Of a stretch of 6,288 nucleotides of DNA, positions 1-5,229 are shown one piece after another (position 1 is the first letter of the stretch; each line of letters starts with the position of its first letter). The stretch is taken from NCBI GenBank assembly GCA_026992595.1, contig JALWZW010000033.1:1-6288 (forward strand). Reading direction: 5' to 3'. Below the pieces are notes generated by a model. It had not been told where the DNA came from and did no database searches. It worked only from the letters and a program-made list of their open reading frames with translations. The DNA comes from Microcaldota archaeon. GTDB lineage: Archaea; Micrarchaeota; Micrarchaeia; Anstonellales; Bilamarchaeaceae. A program made the position numbers and the translations under genes.

Positions 1-670
1 CCACCCTTTTCTGCACCTTCTTTTTCTCCGCCTTCCCTTTCTTCTCCTCTACTTTCTTTCTTTTACTCGTTTTCTTTTTGCTCTTTGCTTTGCTTACCTT
101 CCTTTCTTTTTTTAAGGATTTCCTGTTTTTCTTCTTACTCACCTTCTTTTTCCTTACCACTTTACCCTCCTCTTTTATCTTTTCCAAAATCTCCTTTTCC
201 ACTAAATGCCTATTTTCGGCATTTACTCTAATAACTTCCCCAAATGTTTTAAATTTTTCTATATATCTGATGCCTACTGATGCGAGGATGGTGCAGGGCT
301 TACTCCGGAGTATCTCTTCTATTTTTTCTGAAAATTTCTTGCTCTTCATCTCCATTGCGCCTATTTCATCTATTACCAATACATCATATTCTTCGCATTT
401 TTCCAATATAGGTAGCGCCAAATCTTCAAAAGAGACCACATCCACAAAATACTTTCCCACACGCGGTCCGTTGCCTTTTATAGATGCCAGCAATGCTTTC
501 TCACCGCTGCTCACATCTTCCACATAAAACGCGGTGCGTGTGCCATGCTCTTTTCTTTCAGGCGATAGGAAACCGCCCACCTTTTTCTTCCCTTTAAGCG
601 CTTTTACAATATTGTACAAAAGCGTGGTTTTTCCTGCTTTGGGCGAGCCGGTAAGCAAATATACTGCCAT
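1..670 (-). CDS. THEP1-like P-loop NTPase with Lys-rich tail (3' end cut by window)
   Basis: Partial gene: 223 codons plus one base are in the window and no stop is reached before the left edge. I translated it by hand from the ATG at 670. Residues 8-15 (GSPKAGKT) form a Walker A loop; residues 97-102 (VLVIDE, D101, E102) followed by IGAMEM form a Walker B with the DEIGxME signature of the THEP1 family (COG1618), archaeal and bacterial nucleoside triphosphatases that hydrolyse NTPs with broad base preference. Their cellular role is unsettled. The catalytic domain fills about residues 1-170, the usual full length of archaeal members. Residues 171-223 are a low-complexity tail with 30 Lys/Arg out of 53, absent from typical members as I know them, suggesting nucleic acid or ribosome contact (inference). 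The start is supported by a GAGGGTGA stretch just upstream. Transcribed divergently from the PhnP-like gene. Family call is firm; function is not. Confidence 0.88.
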   Translation of the reverse strand, partial: MAVYLLTGSPKAGKTTLLYNIVKALKGKKKVGGFLSPERKEHGTRTAFYVEDVSSGEKALLASIKGNGPRVGKYFVDVVSFEDLALPILEKCEEYDVLVIDEIGAMEMKSKKFSEKIEEILRSKPCTILASVGIRYIEKFKTFGEVIRVNAENRHLVEKEILEKIKEEGKVVRKKKVSKKKNRKSLKKERKVSKAKSKKKTSKRKKVEEKKGKAEKKKVQKRV

Positions 671-672
671 AC

Positions 673-680
673 TTCACCCT
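673..680 (-). promoter_or_regulatory. Shine-Dalgarno-like site of the NTPase gene
   Basis: On the minus strand the sequence before the ATG at 670 reads GAGGGTGA-AGT-ATG-like, with GGTGA complementary to the archaeal 16S rRNA 3' end. It fixes the ATG at 670 as the start. Whether it lies inside the transcript depends on the transcription start: the only AT-rich box is just 20-30 nt from the ATG, so the leader may be very short. Confidence 0.5.
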
Positions 681-686
681 CTCTCT

Positions 687-700
687 TAATTTTTTTAAAT
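687..700. promoter_or_regulatory. AT-rich TATA-like element in divergent promoter
   Basis: The sequence TTAATTTTTTTAAA is the only AT-rich box in the 51-nt gap between the divergent NTPase and PhnP-like genes. Read on the plus strand, TTTTTTAAAT (691-700) is centred about 26 nt before the ATG at 722, the archaeal TATA-to-start distance, so that gene is probably leaderless; no SD precedes it. Read on the minus strand it reads TTTAAAAAAATTAA and lies about 20-30 nt before the NTPase ATG. One element may serve both directions. Confidence 0.5.
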
Positions 701-721
701 GTTTTCTACGCCTTCTTTTTG

Positions 722-1543
722 ATGCGTGTTAAAATTTTTGGGTCAGGTGGCTCTGAAGGGGTGCCGGTCCCTTTCTGCTCATGCCATGTGTGCTCTTCCG
801 GCGAGAAAAGAAGGCGCGCTGGCTATGTAGTAGAGGGCGGAGGGCTTTCTTTTTGGCTTGAACTCTCCCCTGATTTTAGAAGCCAGATTTTGGAATACTC
901 CTCTTTTCCTGATTATTTTTTTATCTCTCATGCGCACTATGACCATATTGCTGGCATCTCTGAATTAAGACAATCTCTTCTTATAACTCCTAATTCAGAC
1001 ATCCTCCCCAAACTTCTACTTCCTAAGCATCTGGTAAGATTTTTTAGAAATATTTCTTCTTTTCACTCTTTTTTAGGCGAAGGTTTTGCTTATGATTTTA
1101 TTCATTTAAAAAACTCAAAGCGCGTTGAGGTAATTCCTCTAAAAGAAAATTTTGCGCTTTCGCTTGCCAAAAATGTTGTGGTGCAGAGCGTTAATAACAT
1201 TCATTGCGACGCCCTCTCTACCTCTCTATTTATTGATATCGGTAATAAGCGCTTTCTCTATTTAGCGGATGCGGAAAAAATTGATGACGGCATATATAAC
1301 TTGTTGGAAGAAAAACGCGCAGATGTGGTGATAGCGCACACCCCTTTTTTCAGTAGAAAGAAGGGGGAACACCATTTGGGCATAGAGGATCTAAGAAAAT
1401 TAAAGGCGCGCACCATCCTTCTCTCCCATATAAGCCACAAAGTGGGGCGCACTCACGGAGATTTAGAGGCGCTTGCCTCTTCTTATTCCAAACGGGGAAA
1501 GCGCTTTGAGGTTGTATATGATGGAGATGAATTTCTCTTTTGA
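722..1543 (+). CDS. PhnP-like metallo-beta-lactamase fold phosphodiesterase
   Basis: 273-residue MBL-fold hydrolase of the PhnP/COG1235 type, close in length to E. coli PhnP, a 5-phosphoribosyl 1,2-cyclic phosphate phosphodiesterase. Visible motifs: GSGGSEGVP at 8-16 followed by C19, C21 and C24, the Cys cluster that in PhnP-type enzymes binds an extra zinc; SPDFRSQIL at 49-57; the di-metal motif SHAHYDH at 69-75 (H70, H72, D74, H75); H161 in NNIHCDALS; D183 in YLADAEK; and H236 in LLSHISH. All metal ligands look intact, so it should be an active cytoplasmic hydrolase. The substrate is unknown: no other phn genes are here, and cyclic phosphate or a nucleotide ester are both possible. ATG at 722 is preferred over the TTG at 719 because a TATA-like box lies about 26 nt upstream and there is no SD, as expected for a leaderless message. 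Its 3' end overlaps the SerK-like gene, so the two are probably cotranscribed. Confidence 0.88.
   Translation: MRVKIFGSGGSEGVPVPFCSCHVCSSGEKRRRAGYVVEGGGLSFWLELSPDFRSQILEYSSFPDYFFISHAHYDHIAGISELRQSLLITPNSDILPKLLLPKHLVRFFRNISSFHSFLGEGFAYDFIHLKNSKRVEVIPLKENFALSLAKNVVVQSVNNIHCDALSTSLFIDIGNKRFLYLADAEKIDDGIYNLLEEKRADVVIAHTPFFSRKKGEHHLGIEDLRKLKARTILLSHISHKVGRTHGDLEALASSYSKRGKRFEVVYDGDEFLF
1508..1513 (+). promoter_or_regulatory. SD-like site deciding the SerK-like start
   Basis: GAGGTT lies inside the end of the upstream MBL gene. Three in-frame ATGs follow at 1518, 1521 and 1527, leaving spacers of 4, 7 and 13 nt. The 7-nt spacer favours 1521; 1518 cannot be excluded. An in-frame ATG at 1473 lies far from any SD, and its extra residues do not resemble the family. 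Confidence 0.5.
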
Positions 1544-2213
1544 TGTTGTTAAGCCCGAGCGATTGCTTCTTCATGAAGAGGTTGATGAGGGGAAGGTGGC
1601 GCTTTTTAAGGAGCGGGTGAGAGAGGAAGGGGTGAGGGACCCTGTGGTGGTTGATAGGCGCTCTCTCTTGGTTTTAGATGGCGCTCATCGTGTGAAAGCG
1701 CTTAGCGCTTTAAACGCTTTGGTGCCTGTTCAACTTGTGGATTATTTTTCCGATTCTGTTTCTCTTAAATTTTGGTACCCAAAGCCGCGCGCCCTTCCCC
1801 AAGGCACCCCTTCCACTAAGCGCCAAGTCCTCGCCTTTCTCTCATCTAACCGCGCGGTGTTAGGATGGAAAGCGGGCAGGAGGTGGTATTTTCTCCCCTC
1901 TCCCTATTCTGCGCTTTCCTCTCTGTTCTCTCTTCAAAAACGCTTGCTTAAGGGCGCGGAGTTTTGCGCCAGGTTGGAGCAGGGTTGCGTAATGCGAAGG
2001 GAATTTAGCAAAAAAGAGATTTTAAGGATGGCCAAAAAAGGCATTCTTCTTCCCATTAAATATACGCGCCATCTTGTAAAAGGCCGTGTTTTGGGCATAA
2101 ATATGCCTTTAAATGCGCTTTTTTCAAAAAAGGATGCGCTAAACTTCTTGAAGCAGCGGTTAGAAGAGAGCGAAAAGCGCTTTTATGAGGAAAGCGTTTG
2201 GGTTTTATACTGA
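1521..2213 (+). CDS. ParB/Srx-fold protein, probable SerK-like free serine kinase
   Basis: 230-residue protein whose N-terminal part is a ParB/Srx-type domain (residues about 8-75) with the DGxHR core at 53-57. Compared from memory with SerK of Thermococcus kodakarensis (TK0378), an ADP-dependent kinase making O-phosphoserine from free serine for cysteine synthesis, matching landmarks occur in the same order: HE at 18-19 aligns with the catalytic Glu30; DGAHR with DGHHR; VDYFSDSV...WYP at 73-87 with DYFSDEV...WYP; and a C-terminal KKGILLP...TRH at 172-184 with KRGEVYSP...TRH. Length is also close (about 240 in SerK). These matches argue for a serine kinase rather than a plasmid-partition ParB or nuclease. 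One oddity is Ala55 where SerK has the first His of DGHHR. The gene overlaps the end of the PhnP-like gene by 23 nt, implying one operon with translational coupling, and its TGA directly abuts the TrpRS stop on the other strand. Fold is sure; kinase activity is inference. Confidence 0.72.
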   Translation: MEMNFSFDVVKPERLLLHEEVDEGKVALFKERVREEGVRDPVVVDRRSLLVLDGAHRVKALSALNALVPVQLVDYFSDSVSLKFWYPKPRALPQGTPSTKRQVLAFLSSNRAVLGWKAGRRWYFLPSPYSALSSLFSLQKRLLKGAEFCARLEQGCVMRREFSKKEILRMAKKGILLPIKYTRHLVKGRVLGINMPLNALFSKKDALNFLKQRLEESEKRFYEESVWVLY

Positions 2214-3338
2214 CTATTCATAGACCCGTTCCCACATCTCCCTTGCCAACGCCCCTTTGTACATCATCATCTCCTTTTTCCTCTCATCTCTCTTTCTCCT
2301 ATGCTCCTCTAAAAATTTGTTTATCTTCTCCACCAATATCTCTTTCAATTCGCCTGTGAGCATTCTCCCGCTCCTGTATTCTTCCTCTACCTCTGCTAAT
2401 TTGCGGTCATCTGGTTCAAATAGTATTTTTAGCCATTGGAAGGAGACATCTATTTCTGGCACCCCGCCCAACTTTCTGTGCTCTTCTATGGTGGCTCTTC
2501 CCCCTGAAAACGCATATTTCATGATTTTTTTGCGCACTGCGGCGGGCTCGTCATCTAAATAAATAGCGCTTTCTGCCCTGCTTGAACTCATCTTTCCTTT
2601 TGGCCCTTGCAGGGGCGGGATGAATTTGCTGTGGATGGCTGCTGCTTTTTTATAGCCAAGCCCTTCTGCTATATCCCTTTGCACTCTCCAGTATGGGTCT
2701 TGGTCTATGGCACAGGGGATGATGGCGCGCCCTTTTTCAAAAAAGGTTGGTATTATTTGATAGGCGGGAAAGAAGGAGAGGCCTATGTTTGTGGAATCTG
2801 TAAACCCGAAAACCGCTTTTACGGTAGAATGCGTTATTTTCCGCGCGGTTTTGAGAAGAAGGGGGTAAACATTCTTTATATACTCGCTGTCCTTAAATAT
2901 GAATGTTTTATTAGGGTCAAAGCCGATAGCAACTATGTCTAATATATTCTCATCTGCCGCTTCCTGCACCTCCCTCCAATTCCTTTCCCTTTTCACCAAA
3001 AACTTCTCATCGTCTGTAATCTCTATGAAGAGTTTTAATCCTAACTTCTCCTGCAACCATTTAGTGAATATCAAAGGCGCCAAATGCCCTATGTGCATCC
3101 CTCTGCTAGGCCCTCTTCCCGTATACAAAAAAACGCTTTCTCCTCTTTCCCTTTCTTGAAGCGCTTTGTCCAAGTCGCGGTGGGAAAAAAAGAACTCCCT
3201 TCTAAGCATAAAGTGGAGTTCTCCGCACGCCTTTTTTATCCTCTCTTTTAACCTTTCATCTATTACCTGCGTCCCAAACTCTTTGATAAGCCGCTTATAA
3301 TCTATCTCTCCTTCTGCTTCCCACGGAGTTACCTTCAT
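2214..3338 (-). CDS. trpS: tryptophanyl-tRNA synthetase (archaeal type)
   Basis: 374-residue class Ic aminoacyl-tRNA synthetase that charges tRNA-Trp with tryptophan in the cytoplasm. The Rossmann-fold signature is complete: TGRGPS at 73-78, the HIGH motif as H82-I83-G84-H85 in SRGMHIGHL, and KMSSS at 249-253 after GPKG. TDDEKF at 108-113, FGFTDSTNIG at 177-186 and IDQDPYWRVQRD at 211-222 are characteristic of the archaeal/eukaryotic TrpRS branch and separate it from TyrRS. The extension before the catalytic core (about 70 residues) and the total length agree with archaeal TrpRS. The C-terminal third is helical with a highly charged stretch near 345-357. It follows the DUF35 gene by 15 nt on the same strand and is probably cotranscribed; the ATG is immediately preceded by GGAAGG, a weak and very close SD, and no other in-frame start lies between it and the DUF35 stop. 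It ends exactly against the stop codon of the convergent SerK-like gene. Confidence 0.96.
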   Translation of the reverse strand: MKVTPWEAEGEIDYKRLIKEFGTQVIDERLKERIKKACGELHFMLRREFFFSHRDLDKALQERERGESVFLYTGRGPSRGMHIGHLAPLIFTKWLQEKLGLKLFIEITDDEKFLVKRERNWREVQEAADENILDIVAIGFDPNKTFIFKDSEYIKNVYPLLLKTARKITHSTVKAVFGFTDSTNIGLSFFPAYQIIPTFFEKGRAIIPCAIDQDPYWRVQRDIAEGLGYKKAAAIHSKFIPPLQGPKGKMSSSRAESAIYLDDEPAAVRKKIMKYAFSGGRATIEEHRKLGGVPEIDVSFQWLKILFEPDDRKLAEVEEEYRSGRMLTGELKEILVEKINKFLEEHRRKRDERKKEMMMYKGALAREMWERVYE

Positions 3339-3353
3339 CCTTCCACGCTGACA

Positions 3354-3752
3354 TTATTTTACTCTAAATTTAAACCCATAATGGATAAGCCCTTCTGGGT
3401 CATCTCTTTGAATCACTCTAAATACCGCTTCTACCTCTTGCCCTATTTTCACATCCTCTTTTTTTACATCCACTATTTGCCCCATTACGCGCGCCCCCTC
3501 TTCCAGTTCCACTATTGCCAAAACATAAGGCGCTTGCTCCTCAAACCCTTCTGGCGGTGAATGGACTTCGGTAAATGAATATATTCTTCCCTTTCCTGAA
3601 AATTGCACCTCCTTTATATTTCCCTTTCTTCTGCATTTTGGGCAAATGGGGCGTTTGGGGAAGAAATAGGTGGCGCATGTTTCGCATTTAGACCCTATAA
3701 GCCTATATCTTTGCGGTATTCTTCTCCAATTGAGCGATACAGAGTATCTCAT
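3354..3752 (-). CDS. DUF35 zinc-ribbon/OB-fold protein
   Basis: 132-residue protein of the DUF35/COG1545 family. An N-terminal helix (about 1-20) leads into a rubredoxin-like zinc ribbon with C23-x2-C26 and C37-x2-C40, then an OB-fold starting with GKGRIYSFTEVH at 53-64 and containing YVLAIVELEEGARVMGQI near 76-93, which matches the family pattern. In archaea and bacteria such proteins pair with thiolases and HMG-CoA synthase, where they bridge the two enzymes and are thought to bind CoA; in archaea this serves mevalonate synthesis. No thiolase or HMG-CoA synthase gene is in this window, so the partner must be encoded elsewhere, or the protein has another role. The gene is first in a minus-strand unit with TrpRS and diverges from EF-1A across 111 nt. 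No SD precedes the ATG; a TATA-like box about 25 nt upstream suggests a leaderless message. Confidence 0.88.
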   Translation of the reverse strand: MRYSVSLNWRRIPQRYRLIGSKCETCATYFFPKRPICPKCRRKGNIKEVQFSGKGRIYSFTEVHSPPEGFEEQAPYVLAIVELEEGARVMGQIVDVKKEDVKIGQEVEAVFRVIQRDDPEGLIHYGFKFRVK

Positions 3753-3771
3753 GTTCTATAAATTTTAGGAG

Positions 3772-3782
3772 TTTATTTTAAA
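3772..3782 (-). promoter_or_regulatory. TATA-like box for DUF35-TrpRS unit
   Basis: Read on the minus strand this is TTTAAAATAAA, centred about 25 nt before the DUF35 ATG at 3752. With no SD-like sequence between box and ATG, transcription starting at or next to the ATG (leaderless) is the simplest reading. Confidence 0.55.
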
Positions 3783-3807
3783 TTTGCGCGCTTTATTTAC
3801 CATAACA

Positions 3808-3816
3808 TTTATAAAT
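3808..3816 (+). promoter_or_regulatory. TATA box of the EF-1A gene
   Basis: TTTATAAAT is a near-consensus archaeal TATA box. It is centred 52 nt before the ATG, so the transcript should start near 3837-3840 and carry a leader of about 25 nt containing the SD. This is the strongest promoter-like sequence in the window, as expected for a highly expressed translation factor. Confidence 0.72.
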
Positions 3817-3851
3817 CTCTCCCCACTAATATGAAAACAACTTTTTTCTGT

Positions 3852-3857
3852 GGAGGT
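3852..3857 (+). promoter_or_regulatory. Shine-Dalgarno of the EF-1A gene
   Basis: GGAGGT, six nucleotides before the ATG at 3864, is a canonical archaeal ribosome binding site and the best SD in the window. It fixes the EF-1A start. Confidence 0.85.
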
Positions 3858-3863
3858 TAGATT

Positions 3864-5129
3864 ATGGCTGAAAAGGAGCACTTGAACTTAGTATTTATAG
3901 GACACGTGGATTCAGGGAAATCCACTACGGTAGGAAGGTTGCTCTACGAGACAGGCGCCATCTCTGAGCAGGTTTTGAACAGGCTCAAAGAAGAGGCAGC
4001 GAAGCTCGGTAAGACCACCTTTGAATTTGCGTTTGTTATGGACTCCTTGAAAGAGGAGCGTGAGAGAGGTGTTACTATTGATATTGCGCACAGGGAGTTC
4101 CAAACCCCAAAATACCACTGCACCATCATTGATGCGCCTGGTCACAGGGACTTTGTTAAAAATATGATTACCGGTGCTTCTCAGGCAGATGCTGCTATTT
4201 TGGTGGTTTCTGCAAAAGATGGTGTTCAACCTCAAACTAAAGAGCACGCCTTCCTTGCAAAGGTGCTTGGTATCAACCAATTGGCTGTGAGCATTAATAA
4301 GATGGATGCAGTAGATTATAAGGAGGAAATTTATAAGCAAAGAAAGGAAGAGGTTTCTAATCTTTTGAAGCAGATCGGATATAAGGTAGATGAGATTGAG
4401 TTTGTGCCTGCTTCTGGTTATGCAGGAGATAATATAGCAAAGAAATCTGACAAAATGCCTTGGTATAATGGAAAAACCATTGTGGAAGTGATTGACTCTT
4501 TCAAAGTGCCTCCCAAGCCAGTTGATAAGCCCTTGAGATTGCCTATTCAGGATGTGTATTCCATTACCGGCCATGGTACGGTGCCTGTAGGAAGGGTGGA
4601 AACAGGTGTAATGAAGCCCGGGGATCAAGTGGTGGTGATGCCCTCCGGTGCTAAGGGAGAGGTTAAGAGAATTGAAATGCACCACCAAGAGCTCAAGGAG
4701 GCAAAGCCCGGTGACAATGTAGGTTTCAACCTTAAAGGGGTTGATAAGAAAGATATTAAGAGAGGAGATGTGGTTGGCCCTGCTTCCAACCCGCCCACTG
4801 TTGCTGAGGAATTTACCGCCCAAATAGTGGTGTTAAACCACCCCACTGCTATAGCAGTTGGTTACACCCCTGTCTTCCACATCCACACCGCCCAGTTTGC
4901 GGGTAGGTTTGTGGAAATAGTGGAAAAGAAAGATCCTAAGACAGGGCAGTCATTGGGCAAGGCAGATTTCTTGAAGACCGGTGATGTGGCTATTGTGAAA
5001 ATAAAGCCCTTAAAGCCAGTGGTGGTAGAGAAGTTCCAAGAGTTCCCACCGTTGGGCAGGTTTGCTATTAGAGATATGGGCCAAACAGTGGCTGCAGGCG
5101 TTGTGCTTGATGTAAAGCCACGCCAATAG
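3864..5129 (+). CDS. tuf: translation elongation factor 1-alpha (EF-1A)
   Basis: 421-residue GTPase that delivers aminoacyl-tRNA to the ribosomal A site. All G motifs are intact: G1 GHVDSGKST at 13-21, ERERGVTID at 65-73 (switch I/G2), G3 DAPGH at 90-94, G4 NKMD at 145-148, and a G5-region SGYAGDN at 184-190. Domain II begins near 222 (KPLRLPIQDVYSITGHGTVPVGRVETG) and domain III near 316; the protein ends with the typical GRFAIRDMGQTVAAGVVLDV segment. Length and motifs match archaeal aEF-1A. After G3 it reads KDGVQPQTKEHAF without the approximately 11-residue insertion of crenarchaeal and eukaryotic proteins. Codon choice differs from the neighbours: Arg is mostly AGG/AGA/CGT, whereas the flanking genes use CGC and GCG freely, consistent with selection for high expression. 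It has its own TATA box and SD and is followed by a T-rich gap, so it is probably monocistronic. The common archaeal neighbour rps10 does not follow. Confidence 0.98.
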   Translation: MAEKEHLNLVFIGHVDSGKSTTVGRLLYETGAISEQVLNRLKEEAAKLGKTTFEFAFVMDSLKEERERGVTIDIAHREFQTPKYHCTIIDAPGHRDFVKNMITGASQADAAILVVSAKDGVQPQTKEHAFLAKVLGINQLAVSINKMDAVDYKEEIYKQRKEEVSNLLKQIGYKVDEIEFVPASGYAGDNIAKKSDKMPWYNGKTIVEVIDSFKVPPKPVDKPLRLPIQDVYSITGHGTVPVGRVETGVMKPGDQVVVMPSGAKGEVKRIEMHHQELKEAKPGDNVGFNLKGVDKKDIKRGDVVGPASNPPTVAEEFTAQIVVLNHPTAIAVGYTPVFHIHTAQFAGRFVEIVEKKDPKTGQSLGKADFLKTGDVAIVKIKPLKPVVVEKFQEFPPLGRFAIRDMGQTVAAGVVLDVKPRQ

Positions 5130-5141
5130 CCCCCTAACCTC

Positions 5142-5192
5142 TTTTTATCTCTCCTTTTTCTACTCCTTTCCCCACCCCTTCTCCCCCTTTTT
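5142..5192 (+). terminator. T-tract terminator region after EF-1A
   Basis: Three runs of five T residues (5142-5146, 5155-5159, 5188-5192) lie in a segment almost devoid of purines just after the EF-1A stop. Archaeal RNA polymerase terminates on T tracts without needing a hairpin, so repeated T runs fit a multi-site terminator for a highly transcribed gene. No stable stem-loop is visible. Confidence 0.55.
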
Positions 5193-5199
5193 CGCACCC

Positions 5200-5214
5200 T
5201 TTTTATTTTTTTAA
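5200..5214 (+). promoter_or_regulatory. TATA-like box for the SNM1-like MBL gene
   Basis: TTTTTATTTTTTTAA is centred about 24 nt before the ATG at 5230, and no SD-like sequence lies between. This fits a leaderless transcript. The same T runs could also extend the EF-1A terminator, so the assignment is moderate. Confidence 0.42.
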
Positions 5215-5229
5215 TTCTTTTATGTTTAG

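Noticed and set aside
78..527. Plus-strand ORF of 149 codons in a pyrimidine-rich stretch
   Set aside because: Phe/Leu/Ser-rich translation is the antisense of the NTPase gene and its Lys-rich tail; the minus strand carries clear Walker motifs.
1473..1520. N-terminal extension of the SerK-like protein from the ATG at 1473
   Set aside because: The added residues come from the out-of-frame end of the MBL gene, do not match the family, and have no SD; GAGGTT at 1508 supports a start at 1518 or 1521.
722..1543. tRNase Z (3' tRNA processing) identity for the first MBL protein
   Set aside because: The GSGGSEGVP plus CxCxxC N-terminus is the PhnP-like pattern; no tRNase Z exosite or family pattern is visible.
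1521..2213. Plasmid-type ParB partition or nuclease gene, implying a plasmid or mobile element
   Set aside because: No ParA or parS-like repeats are nearby, and the C-terminal WYP and TRH landmarks fit the serine kinase branch instead.
2607..2942. Plus-strand ORF of 111 codons with Cys and Tyr residues
   Set aside because: Antisense to the catalytic core of TrpRS, with no start signals of its own.
3912..4823. Long minus-strand ORF of 303 codons
   Set aside because: It lies wholly antisense to EF-1A, whose identity is certain, and its translation has no recognisable motif.
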